DNA of 64,000 nt from Deinandra increscens subsp. villosa (lineage: Eukaryota > Streptophyta > Magnoliopsida > Asterales > Asteraceae), in NCBI GenBank assembly GCA_039602395.1, contig JBCNJP010000017.1, positions 23,828,275 to 23,892,274 on the forward strand, given 5' to 3'. Under the pieces are notes generated by a model. It was not told the origin of the DNA, did no database searches, and saw only the letters and a list, made by a program, of their open reading frames with translations. Every line of letters begins with the position of its first letter. Positions within the stretch are counted from its first letter, which is position 1. The position numbers were made by a program, and so were the translations under genes. Shown one piece after another: positions 49,137 through 60,439 of the stretch.

Positions 49137-49342
49137 CCTTGGGTGACAAAGATTTTACATAAGTACTTTTACTGTATTTACGCTTCCGCATTTGTAAAAC
49201 TCTAATTATATATTTTAATGAAATATGAAACGTTTTAATTAATTATTGGTCCTTTGGTGTAACTAATGAACGGCGATCCTGGTTTGTCACGCTCCCTACG
49301 GCGCGTTATCGCGCGTGGGATTTTTGGGGGTGTGACATAAAA

Positions 49343-50973
49343 TGCACATGAATTTTTAAAGATCTAACCCATTGGGTTAGACCTTGACAAAAAGATTCAC
49401 GTCTCTGCAACTAAAAAAAAAGTTCCATAAGTATTCGAATCAATCATAGAATAGCCTGAGGTATAATTACTGCAAGTATAGTTGTAAAGTATAATTGAAT
49501 ATTATCTTCAGAATACTATAATTTTAACTCAAAGCACAATCTCTGAATAAGGATAGTTACCCTCCTAAGAAATTAGTTATCAAGCCTTGATTAAATCTTC
49601 AATAATTTCTTTCTCTCTTGATTTACAACTTTGCATAGAAAAATCCATTAAAATTTAGAGCTCAATCATCTGTATAGATACAAAGAAAAGAGTCACGAAA
49701 AAAAAGTTGGACTTTCTAAACATTACACTAAATAAATGCACACACATGCTAAACAAAATGGGTTGGCATACATATTTTCTCGCTAAAAAGAAAATATATA
49801 ATTTTTTTATTACTTTTAAATATTAATTTATAACCTTTTGTAAACTAATTTTTTTATTGAATTCAAAAAATCACAGTACGTTCTTCTTCGTCGAAGTTTC
49901 ATCCATGACAGATGTCATATAGATCATTAGTTTCATCTGTAACTGCTTCCATTCTACTCGGTTTAGACTTGCAAGATCATTGCAATTGGTATATTCAAAT
50001 TTCATCAAGTTTAGATCGAAAATCAATTTCTTGATCATCCTTCATTTTCCATGTTTGTGTTCATCATAGAATTTTTAAATCTTTATCAAAATGTTTCAAA
50101 TCTGGTTCATTCAATTCGGTTTTCAGTTCTGAGTTTAAAACAATCATTTTTTTTTGTGAAATGCTAGAATATAGATTAAATTCATAATCATAGTTCATTG
50201 GTTCTTCATCCTAACACCAAGCTCGAATTCGGATCTTGAAATTATCATGAAAGCATATCAATATGCATCTAGTTGGAATCATCTTTCAATTTTGAGTGTA
50301 TCGTTATAGTCAATATTGCTATTCGATTAGTTACGAAGGAGTTATGATTGTTTAAAGATCTGGTTCAAATATACATTCATACATATTTACCATTTGTGAA
50401 GAAGAGATTTTGTCTCTCATGTGACATCATCAATTTTGAGAATTTAAGTGAATATTTTGATCGAAAATATGAGAAAATGATACCTCAACTTTTACTAATG
50501 TGATATACCTTAGAAGAGGAAACGTGTACATTAAAACTTGTATTTAATATATAGTATAGACCAATGAGCAATTGTCTCAATGGTATTTTGGGGAGGATTG
50601 AGTTCCTGACAAAGAGGTCAGTGGTTCAATCCTCACAAGGGATTCCAAGGTTGTATGTCTTTTTTTCAACTGACTCAAGTCCAACCCCTGTGGACCTCTT
50701 AGAGTTCAATTCTAAGGGATCAAACCTATAGGACTTAAGGAATAATATAAAAAAGAGGGAAATTATTCATATTAAAGAAATAAAAAATAAATAAAATAAG
50801 TAAATAAAACTATAAAGTAGGCCGAGTTTTCCACTAAAATGGTGTCTTAGTTGAATGTAAGGCTGATGTACGAGCTTCCCCATAGGGGACGTGCCAGTCT
50901 CTGTCATCCCAAGAGTGGAGATGATCGGGTGGATGGTGTAATGCCTATGTCAGTTATCTGAAATCGTTGTTCA

Positions 50974-50978
<5 letters not shown>
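49343..50978. other. Non-coding AT-rich sequence with a tRNA-like module
   Basis: No gene or element is recognised in 49343-50550. At 50566-50640 an A-box-like TGAGCAATTGTCTCAATGG and a B-box-like GGTTCAATCC (50623-50632) lie at tRNA-like spacing, followed by ordinary sequence, as in the head of a plant SINE. A poly-A or (T)n tail typical of a SINE is not clear. Confidence 0.4.
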
Positions 50979-51024
<46 letters not shown>

Positions 51025-52332
51025 GATAAGTTATTGTACAAAGGCTTTTTTTTTCATGCGAAGATGTAAAGTAAAGGTAAAAAGGTAAAATTGTCTAGCT
51101 TACGTTTGTTAATCACACACTATTTGACAATGTGTTTTTTGTAGCAAAAAATGGGTTAAAAAGGCAATTGTCACCATTTTACCACCAAATATGTTGTGAC
51201 AAAAAACCTCGCCACGATGATTTTTATGTGTCGCTGGTGGCAAAAGTTATATGGTGGCAAATAAGTGCCACCAGTGTTTTTGGTAGAAAATGGTGTCAAA
51301 AGGGTAATTGTCACCATTTTGCCACCAAATAATTTGTGACAAAAACTCCCTTGTAGTAGTGATATTTCATAATCACGCAAATAATATTGCATAATCACAC
51401 AAGCTTTATTTCATAATAACGCAAGCTATATTGATAATCACGCATGATATATTTAATAATCACGCAATATTTTCCATGACTTTTGTGATGGCAAAAACCT
51501 ATTTGCCATCGTTTTAGGTAGCAAAATGGTGTCAAAAGGGCATTTGTCATCATTTTACCATCAAATATGTTGTGAAAAAAGTCTTCTTTTGTAGTCGATA
51601 TCTGTCCGATGGTGGCAAATATGCATCACCAGTGTTTTTGCCATCGTGTTTTTTGTAGCAAAATGGTATCAAAAGGGCAATTGTCACCATTATGCCACTA
51701 AATATGTTGTGACAAAAAAGTCTTTTGTAGTAGTGATATATCATAATCACGCAAGCTATAATGCATAATCACGCAAACTTTATTTCATAATCACACAACC
51801 TATATTTGTAAAAACGCAAGATATATTTAATAATCACGTAATATTTGCCCCGATTTTTGTGATAGCAAAATGGTGTTAAAAGGGCAAATGTCACCATTTT
51901 GCCACCGTTTTTTTAGCAAAATGGTGTCAAAGTGCAATAGTCACCATTTTACCACAAAAAATATTGTGACAAAAACTCAGTTCTGTTGTAGTACGCAAGC
52001 TTTATTTCATAAATCACGCAAGGTTACGAGGATACATAAACGAGTTCTAAGAATTAAAGAGAATTAAATGCTCGATTTTATGGTGTAATTTTTTTTAAAA
52101 ATCGATGTCATATAAAAAAGTTATAGACGTTTAAAAAAGTTGGGGGAAACTTAAAAATGTAAACAATGCTAGGTTATACCAATTTTACCCTTCCAAATTC
52201 TTCTCACGCTCAACTTTTTATATACAAACCTGGATTAGAAATAAGTTGATCTGCACCATCAATTTCACAGATCAATGGCCTAAATGTCTTCGCACACTTC
52301 GCATAATTTTGATCCTTTGTATTTGAACTTTC
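51025..52332. mobile_element. Inverted-repeat element with hairpin array, copy 1
   Basis: Follows (TA)n (50979-51019) and begins GGATAAGTTATTGTACAAAGG; it ends CCTTTGTATTTGAACTTTCAC before a CA repeat. The right end contains TTCGCACACTTCGCA, inverse to the GTGCGAAG-type left end of copy 2. The interior is a mosaic of TTGTCACCATTTTGCCACC, its inverse GGTAGCAAAATGGTGTCAA, and ATAATCACGCAAGC words. No transposase. Confidence 0.65.
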
Positions 52333-52355
52333 ACACACACACACACATACATATA

Positions 52356-53544
52356 GGGGAAAGTTATTGTACAAAGGGCATTTTACGTGCGAAGCGTGCG
52401 AAGGGGGGTAGAATTGTCCGCCCACGTTTGATAATCATGCAAGATCTTGCCACCATGTTTTTGGTAGCAAAATGGTGTCAAAAGGGCAATTATCACCATT
52501 TTGCCACAAATATATTTTGGTAGCAAAATAGTGTCAAAACGGCAATTGTCACCATTTTGTCACCAAAATATATTTTGAAAAAACCTATGTACACGTAAGT
52601 CATAATCACGCACGTTATATTACATAATCATGCAAGTTATACGAGAGCACATAGACGAACTTAAAAAATGGTGTTAAAAGGGAAGTTGTCACCATATTGC
52701 CACCAAATATGTTTTTGGTTGAAAAAATTATGTCAAAAAGAGGAATTGTCACCATTTTGCCACCAAAATATGTTGTGAAAAAGCCTCTGTACACGCAAGT
52801 TATATTATAATCACGCAAGCTTTACGAAGATGAACTTAAAAAAAAGTTTTGCCACCAAATATGTTTTAGTAGCAAAATGGTCTCAAAAAGGCAATTGTCA
52901 CCATTTTGCCACCCAAATATATTGTGAAAAAATGTACAGGTCATAATCATGCAAGTTATACATAATCACGCAAGCTTTATTTCATAAGCAATTGTCACCA
53001 TTTTGCCACCATATACGTTGTGAAAAAATGTACAGATCTTAATTACGCGAGTTATAGATAATCACGCAAGCTTTATTCTCATAAGCAATTGTCACCATTT
53101 TGCCACCAAACTATGTTTTGGTAGCAAAATGGTGTCAAAAAGACAATTGTCACCATTTTGCCACCAAATACAATAATCACGCATGCTTTATTTCATAATC
53201 ACGCAAACGTCAGCTGACGCATAGTCGAGTTCTAAAAAAAGTTTTTTAACTTCAAAAAAAGTATAGCAATATTATACTTGAATTAAAGAGAACTAAATGC
53301 TCGTATGGTATAATTTCATAAAAAAAATAATATCGTATAAAAAAGTTATAGACGTTTAAAATATTGGGGGAACTTGAAAAAGGTGCTATACCAATTTTAC
53401 CCCTCAGCTCTCCTCATTCTTAGAATTTCCTTTTTATCTTTGCAATAGATCCGGACTAAATCTAAACCATTGATTTCTTATATCAATGGCCTAGATGCCT
53501 TCGCACGCTTCGCACGGAAATAACACTTTGTGTTTGAACTTTCA

Positions 53545-53546
<2 letters not shown>
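52356..53546. mobile_element. Inverted-repeat element with hairpin array, copy 2
   Basis: Begins GGGGAAAGTTATTGTACAAA and ends TTTGAACTTTCACC. The first ~50 bp and last ~50 bp are imperfect inverted repeats sharing CGTGCGAAGCGTGCGAAGG. (TA)n follows at 53547-53602. Inside, the palindromic pair CACCATTTTGCCACC / GGTAGCAAAATGGTG recurs about every 100 bp. Together with copy 1 it forms a near-tandem pair. Confidence 0.7.
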
Positions 53547-53602
<56 letters not shown>

Positions 53603-53603
<1 letters not shown>

Positions 53604-53958
53604 TAGTGGCTTAGAATGGTTCTTTTTAGTTCTCAAACCCAATTGGTTCAAATGAGATATGATTGTATGTTATATTTGGGGTAATAAAGAGATGTTCAAA
53701 TGAGAAGTTTGGTTTGGATAACAAGGATAAGAAGGATTTTCCGCCATCGGATCTTGTTCTAATAAAAAAATGAAGGGTATTTTAGTTTTAGTCGTCTTTG
53801 TTGACTTTTTATCTACTTCCCCCATTTTTTAAACATTCATAACTTTCACATACGACATTATTATTATTTTTTTAAATACACGATAAAAACGAGCGTTTTT
53901 TATATTTAAAACACGTATAGTTTGCTATATAAAAAATTTTAAAAAAAATTAACACTTT
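53603..53958. other. Truncated GGGAGAGGATC-family end and AT-rich spacer
   Basis: 53603-53660 on the minus strand matches the first part of the element at 2046-2225 (GAACCATTCTAAGCCACTAG, TTTGAGAAC) next to (TA)n. 53660-53958 is AT-rich; a GTATGTTATATTTGGGG to ATTTAAAACACG stretch resembles the right ends of the elements above. No gene. Confidence 0.45.
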
Positions 53959-54196
53959 TGTTGGTACGTAATCTGTGCGTCGTGTGAAGTATCTAAACAA
54001 GACAGTGTGAAGATCTGAACAAGAGAAAGCTACATGTTGTTGTTATACGAACCAAGTCCGAACTGGCACGAACCTTTGTCATCCGAACTGGCAATTCAGA
54101 TGGTTCGGTGTCAGAAGAACTACCAGTTCGTTTAAATTCGGACGATCGTGGATAAATAGATGAATTTCTTTGTAATTCAATGACGAGTTGTGAGAT

Positions 54197-54535
54197 TGAA
54201 AATGCGTGAGTGGTGGATTGTCTACTTAGTCGTATCGAAATCAATGTTAAACGAGGATGACACGAGATGTAAATTTAAAGGATTTGTATTCAACCACTGA
54301 GAACCACAGAGTACACTGATAGGAAGTAAGACTCAAATGTACAAGTGGTCTAATTACAGCACAAGACAAACTATATATATATTAGAGCAAACCCCGCTTG
54401 GCCGAACCTTAGGTTCGGACCAGGTTTGGACCTGTTCGAACTTGGAGTTCGCTAAGGGTTCGGACTCTAGCTAACATGCATGACTTTGTCTTGTACTTGA
54501 TACTTCACATGACGATCAGGAACTAGGTACTAACA
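54197..54535 (-). repeat. 3' LTR of the nested element (339 bp)
   Basis: On the minus strand from TGTTAGTACC to GCATTTTCA. The TATA box (complement of CTATATATATAT, 54371-54383) lies just downstream of a GGTTCGG/CGAACT cluster (54395-54470). Confidence 0.92.
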
Positions 54536-54547
54536 AACTCCCCCTCA

Positions 54548-56198
54548 GCATGTGCAGTATCAACTCTTCCATTAAAACTTGTATCTTGTATCTTCGATCA
54601 AACTCTCCCTCAACTTGACGATGAGTCTAATCTTGAATATTTGATATTGCATCGTGTGTAGTCTCTTTATCAACAATCTTCAGAAGACTTGAAGTTGTGA
54701 TGTTCTCTTTCCACTTAGAAACCTGCCAACATAAATAATCTTGGCGCAAAACGTCTCTTCGAGACTCTAAATTATTATGACTTTTGAAATTGATTTCGTA
54801 TACCGTGTTGATCAATCGAAAAGAAATCAGAAACAAAATCTTTTTGGTTTTTAAAAACTTTATATCAAAACACACCTAAAATCTTTTTGGTATTTTCTGA
54901 TATTGAAAAGTAAATGCATTACCGAATCAAACGCTATTTTTGTCTTTTGTGAGAAAGATCACGACTTGGGATCATATTTGACATAACATGCTGAAGTGTA
55001 CTTCAATTTCGATTATTATAGCACATAAACCATGTCGATTGCAGATATAATTTTTCCAACTTTAAACTCAGGCATAATCATACTCATAACATCTGGATAT
55101 GTTAAAGTATTGTTAGATTTACTTTGACCAGTGTACCCCACACTATCAGACATACTCATATATGCTTTTGTTTATCACATTTTATGATTTTAATCACAAA
55201 GTAAATGTATTCATGATTTCGTCAACTTTGTAACATGCAAAAGAAATAAGAACGTTAAATCGTCTACCTTAAGGTCGATCTTTCGATACGCAGATAAGGC
55301 CTCGAATTTAACAAAATAAGAAAATAAAACAAGTTGAAATCGTATAACCCAACAACAATCAGGTCGGTACTCCCGTACACACAGAGAAAGTCCGATGAGT
55401 TATACGAAACACCAATGAAAATAAAGCAGAACGTCAAACGAACAACGATCAGGTCGATCTTTCGATACGCAGAGAAAGTCCGATCGTTTGACAAAATAAA
55501 GAAAATCGAACAAGTTTAAATCTTTGCAAAATGAACACATGTATACACAATGACTTCTCATTTTATATTTCACATATCTTTTTCTTGATATATCGTGAGA
55601 TATGCATCAAGATGTTGTTCACTAGGTCAAGCATCAGATTTAGTGTATATCACATTTGAACACTTTCTGATTTGCCGAGTCTACCTAACACATTGATCAA
55701 ATGGTCTTATGGCTTTTTCATCTATTTTATCCGTGAGTCAGACGATATAAGCCAATGTACCATCATTTCCCAATCATGTCGGATTCAATTTCTCATTTTT
55801 CAATGTTTTTGTTTGTGTCTTTTCAAATCCCCCCCCCCCCCCTCCCCCTAAAAATGTCAACTCTATTTATAGATTTCCATTTTTACTATTAGAAAAACAA
55901 CACTATTTTTGTATTTTTCTAAAACAAACTCCCCCTCAAAATGAGACGGAGTCAAAAACAAAACAGAAATTGATCAACCAACACGAATACTTGCCGTTTA
56001 GCATTTTAAAAACAGGATTGATTTGAAAATTCAATTTAAGTTATCACAGATATTTTACAATCACCAATTTCCTAATCACCGAAAGGTCTTCCTGAAATAC
56101 CTGCTGACACCAAATAATACATATCGACCCGATTCAACAGCGTCGGGTCGCCCGGTGTCTTCCACATAGTCATTGTTAGCCTTGGAAACAACTTTTGG
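54548..56198 (-). other. Non-coding 3' internal region of the nested element
   Basis: No pol domain is visible. 55250-55520 holds three degenerate tandem units of about 90 bp marked by CAGGTCGATCTTTCGATACG-like and GAGAAAGTCCGAT words. A C-rich run lies at 55829-55850. Confidence 0.6.
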
Positions 56199-59190
56199 TT
56201 ACCAGATTTGTAATGATTTTAATTTATGATCAGAACCAGAATCATATTCAACTAGCGTACTCAGTTTAGACCATGACGACTTACGAGTTGATTTGACTTT
56301 TGGAGACCATGGTTCATCAAAAATTTGACCTTTGTTATCCACATATTTAGCAGTGCTGTGGATATATGCAATCATTGGACAATCAGCAGCAAGATGTCCT
56401 GGTTGACGACATGCATAACAAAGTATTTCTCGAAATTTTAAGCACATTTGAAAAATTCTTTGAACTTTGAAAACCAGAGGAATGTTCAGAATCAAAATTA
56501 TCAAAGAAATCATCAGAAGAGTCATACCTAGGAGATGGACTCCTTGAAGATGATGACCTTCCAGAATAATAAGATTTTTCTTTCAGAGGAGGTGATTTCT
56601 TTGAAACTTTAATTTTTGAATTCTGCTTAGCTTTTTCTGGCTTCTTAACTTGAATCGGTGCTTCCTTTATCTCATAACCCAAGCCTTTGTGCTTGAAACC
56701 TAGTATCTTTGAAGAACTTGAAGAAGAACCAGAAGTTTCTCTCCTCTTAGCTTCTCTAGTAAATTTATCTTTGATGTCTTTCAGTGTATTCTTCTCAACC
56801 AAAACTTTGTCTTCTTCAGTTGCAGAGGAAGTACTTGCACCACTTTTATCAAAAACTTGTTCATTTTCTAGAAAAAATACTTAGAGCTAAACTTCGGAGC
56901 TTCATCCAAAGACTTTTCCTTCTTCTTAGATTTTGACTTATTTTTCTTGGATGGAGTGGCAAACTTTGAATAATCATGCAATTCGTCTTTAGGATCAAGC
57001 AGAGCGGATGTAGCCTCATATAAATTCACCGTTGAGGAACCATGTGAATATCATCTTTCTTAGAACTATCTTCACCCTGATCCTGTTTGTATAAGAAATT
57101 CAACAATGTCGGTGACAAATTGCAATTCTTTACTTGTCTCTTTAAATCCAAAATACCCAACTTCAATTCAGATATTTGCTGTTGAGCATCAAACACTTTT
57201 TTTTGTGACTTGATGAATTTTGCATCATCATATTCATAAGTTTGTAACTTCCGGATCTCACATTCAGCAAATAATTCCTCAAGAACACTTTCTCTTTTCT
57301 TCTTGTAAATTTCAACATCTTTTATTAAAACTTCATTTTTATCCCTATAAAGAACATTTTCATCTTGAAGCATAGAGATCTTGTTCTGAAGTTTCTCAAT
57401 AGTAGCTGCAGACTCAACAAGAAGAGCATTCGCCTTTTCATACTTTTGTTGAACTGGATAACTCTTTTCAAATAAATTCTCAAAATCTTGAGCTGCATCT
57501 AAAGCTTCAGCTTTTGCTTTCTCACATTCTTCAGCCAATTTAGTCTTTTCTTGCAAAACATCCTCATGAACATGGATCAATTCATAATATTTCTTCTAAA
57601 ATTCATCTAAATCTTTCTTGAGAACTACAATTTCTTCAGACAATAATTCAGAATTTTTCACAAAAGTTGCATTCTTCTTTCCCAACTTTATACATTCAAG
57701 ACATTTTGAATCTTCGACTTTAACTTCTTTTATCATTAATATTGTCGAATTGGAATCAGAATTAGTCAGAGTACTATCATCATCATCATGACAAGCAGTC
57801 AATGCAACAGTAAACGGAGCATGTTTCATTTTTGCTTCAGAATCTGCATTCCAGGCAAACTCATTTGGATGCCAAAATGTGTCTGGTAGTTTGTCATCAA
57901 AAGAAATAGATTTCTCTTCAACCTTACGAGCTGCATTTGGTGAATGAATTTACCATATGAGCATGTTGACCAGACTTTAGCTTGTTTTCAGATGAACTTG
58001 GACAAAAAATGTCCATAAACTGAACACTTGTAACACTTAACCTTTGACTTGTCCAACCCAATTTTTCCATCCTAATTCAATTTTTTCTTGCCAGTTCTAT
58101 TGAAAAATTTCTTCGTTCTTCGAACTAACGTAGCGTATTGCCAGTTCAAATCCATTTCTTTCAAATGATCATAATCTATCTTATCGTAATCTTCATTTGT
58201 CAACTCAGCATTATTAACAGCACCAGTAATAACCCCGAAATATGAAGATACCAACGCAGACATTAAAGCATTATAATCATCGGTTATTTGAACAGATAAA
58301 GCATTTTGAGTCGAAGAACTAGGAACAGAAATATTACATCCAGTAGAAAAACTAGAAGTTTCAGATTTACCTGTAATAAATGTTGTAGGAGGTGGGAAAC
58401 TAAGAATATTAGTTTTTCCAGCATTCATGGTTGAATCATTATCACCAAAATACACAGCAGGATTCTGAACTTGTGTAGGAAGTGATTTATTCACCATCAA
58501 CTCCATATCCCTGGCTTGAATTCTTTGAATCAAATCATTAAATGATAATCCCGGATATTCCTTATCATGAGTAATCATAATCACATAATTCTCCCACTTC
58601 TCTGGCAAAGCCTCCAAAATCTTTTCTTTCATATCAGCTTCTTCTTTTGTAAGACTCACCAAACGCATTTCACTCATTAAATGAGCAAATCTTGCAATTA
58701 GATTTGCGATTTATTCATTTTGATAATTCTTGACACTATCAAATTCTTTCTTCAAAACCTTTTGTCGACTTTTCTTATATTGTTCATTGCCTTCACATTG
58801 CTTTTCCAATCCATCCCACACACTTTTCGATGTGTAATTACCCGAAAATTGATGAGTAACTCTTTAGGCAACACCATTGTCAAAGTACCATATGCTTTAT
58901 TTTCAGCCTGATATGCTTTCTTTTGTTCAGAGGACATCTTTCTTTGAAGTACTGGCTCCCCAGTTTCATCCTTAGGATAAACATATTGATCAGTAAACGA
59001 CAACCACATATCAATGTCATTAGTATTTAACGTATGCTTCAAATCTTATAACCCAACTATGATAATCTTCTAATTTTAGCAATTTGGGAACTTTCTGACA
59101 TGTTCCGATTTCATTATCATAGTTCATCATAGTTTGCATCGTTGCTTGAACCGAATTTTGAATAGCCTCTAACGCTTGAAAATCGGACAT
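56199..59190 (-). pseudogene. Copia gag of the nested element, decayed
   Basis: From an ATG at 59190 (MSDFQALEAIQNSVQ) the frame runs through a capsid start (KVPKLLKLEDYHSW), an early stop and frame change near 59042, then an UBN2-like capsid (MKEKILEALPEKWENYVIMI, 58620-58660). The first knuckle near 58040 (CYKCSVYGHF) lacks its last cysteine. A long coiled coil follows (57030-57830: ENVLYRDKNEVLIKDVEIYK), then a Ser/Lys-rich stretch and an intact second knuckle CYACRQPGHLAADC (56380-56421). It ends DSGSDHKLKSLQIW at 56199, where protease would be expected to begin. It closely parallels the gag at 60825-63990 and more distantly 37553-40597. Confidence 0.85.
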
Positions 59191-59199
59191 TTTGTAAAT

Positions 59200-59470
59200 A
59201 CTAGCTACTGTTCACCCGAACCTGTGCCGAACCTCTTCCGAACTTCTGCCGAACCTTATTCGAATAGAAAGTAGCCGAATTCATTCCGAACCTCAACTTC
59301 GGATAAACCAACAGAACTATTACCGAACTTGGTACGAACTTAACACAAACCTTTACCGAACGTAATCCGAACTATGACCGAACTAGAAAATAGCCGAACG
59401 TTGTCCAAACCTAGAGTTCGGAGCGGTTATTTTGAAGTTGTCCAAACCTCAAAAGAACTTGAGCACTCTT
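59200..59470 (-). repeat. GTTCGG-word array in the gag leader of the nested element
   Basis: About twenty CCGAAC/GTTCGG words in 270 bp between the primer-binding site and the gag start, for example CCGAACCTCTTCCGAACTTC. The plus-strand partner has the same array at 60440-60810. Confidence 0.88.
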
Positions 59471-59687
59471 GACACCATTTTCGCGATTTTGAAAGAATTT
59501 GAACACGATTTTTGACAAAAAAACTCAGATAAACTCAAGAGAAACAACCTAGAAGAAGATTTTTCACGTAAAGCACACTCGAGATGATCAAACGAACTCA
59601 AAAATGATTCTCATTTTCGCAAAAATGTGAAATTTTGACTCAAAACTCAGAAAAATAATGATTTCCGACCATTAGAGCAAACCAAAT

Positions 59688-59699
59688 GCTCTAATATCA
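59688..59699 (-). promoter_or_regulatory. Degenerate primer-binding site
   Basis: TGATATTAGAGC on the minus strand, two or three bases inside the 5' LTR, differs from TGGTATCAGAGC at two positions, both compatible with C-to-T decay. Confidence 0.75.
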
Positions 59700-59701
59700 C
59701 T

Positions 59702-60038
59702 TGAAAATGCGTGAGCGGTGGATCGTCTACTTAGTCGTATCGAAATCAATGTTAAACAAGGATGACACGAGATGTAAATACAAAGGATTTGTATTCAACC
59801 ACTGAGAACCACAGAGTACACTGATAGGAAGTAAGGCTCAAACGTACAAGTGCTCTAATTACAACACAAGACAAACTATATATACTAGAGCAAAACCCGC
59901 TTGGCTGAACCTTAGGTTCGGACCAGGTTCGGATCTATCCGAACTTGGAGTTCGCCAAGGGTTCGGACTCCAGCTAACATGCATGACTTTGTGTTGTACT
60001 TGATACTTCACATGACGATCAGGAACTAGGTACTAACA
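59702..60038 (-). repeat. 5' LTR of the nested element (337 bp)
   Basis: Same ends as the 3' LTR (TGTTAGTACC, GCATTTTCA), with a TATA-like stretch at 59876-59885. Many of the differences from the 3' LTR are transitions. Confidence 0.92.
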
Positions 60039-60198
60039 GAGATCAGTGAGCTTAAGTGTGTGTTTTGTACGGTGTTTCTTTGAGTGTCACTGATTGTACT
60101 GTTGTTCTTCTATGATCAATAAAACAATAATTTTAATTACGTTTCTCATCCGAAATAGCTAGATCGAGTACACGATCTGACGCTCACTCACTTTCAAG

Positions 60199-60210
60199 TG
60201 GTATCAAAGC
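60199..60210 (+). promoter_or_regulatory. Primer-binding site of the plus-strand copia element
   Basis: TGGTATCAAAGC, one base from the initiator tRNA-Met consensus, two bases after the LTR end CTTTCA. Confidence 0.9.
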
Positions 60211-60439
60211 TTTCTGGTTCACTCTACTGATCTGTGGTTGCTATTTTCAGAATTTTATAGTCCAAAAGTGTCGTTTATCAACATTTTGAAGTATTTTTGC
60301 AAGTTTTTTATCGTTTCAGTCGAGAATTTTATGAAAAATTTGTTCCTAAATCATTTCTTATCACTTTTTCTGATCTACTATTGAAAATCTCATTCAAATC
60401 TGTTCAAAATCATGATTTTTGAGTCAAAAATGGTTTTGT

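Larger units (their letters stand above)
44648..49337 (+). mobile_element. Solo Ty3/gypsy LTR with a nested solo LTR
   Basis: Begins TGTGACAATCCG, ends GGGGGTGTGACA, and is flanked by TAAAA (44643-44647 and 49338-49342). Without the nested insert and its duplication it is about 2,987 bp. It contains no coding domains. Inside are several (TA)n tracts (46268-46287, 46330-46373, 46498-46511), two tRNA-like modules, a CACCCTAAGGTGAGTTTC word near 46793 and a TGCAGATG acceptor-like word near 47357. A solo LTR arises by recombination between the two LTRs of one element. Confidence 0.82.
54197..60038 (-). mobile_element. Gag-only LTR retrotransposon nested in the copia 5' LTR, GAGAT duplication
   Basis: GAGAT lies directly outside both ends (54192-54196 and 60039-60043). 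On its sense (minus) strand it runs: 5' LTR (60038-59702), a degenerate Met primer-binding site, a GTTCGG-rich leader, gag from 59190 to about 56199, a non-coding 1.6-kb stretch, a polypurine tract (GAGGGGGAGTT) and the 3' LTR (54535-54197). No protease, integrase, RT or RNase H is present, so it depends on another element. The LTRs differ at about twenty positions by eye. Confidence 0.88.
53959..60196 (+). repeat. 5' LTR of a plus-strand copia element, split by an insertion
   Basis: The two parts, 53959-54196 and 60044-60196, together with one GAGAT make an LTR of about 391 bp beginning TGTTGGTACG and ending CACTTTCA. CGAAC/GTTCG words cluster at 54046-54142, directly before the TATA box (GATAAATAGA, 54151-54160). 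AATAAAACAATAA polyadenylation-like sequence lies at 60118-60130. The primer-binding site follows two bases after the end. The 3' LTR is beyond the window. Confidence 0.78.
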
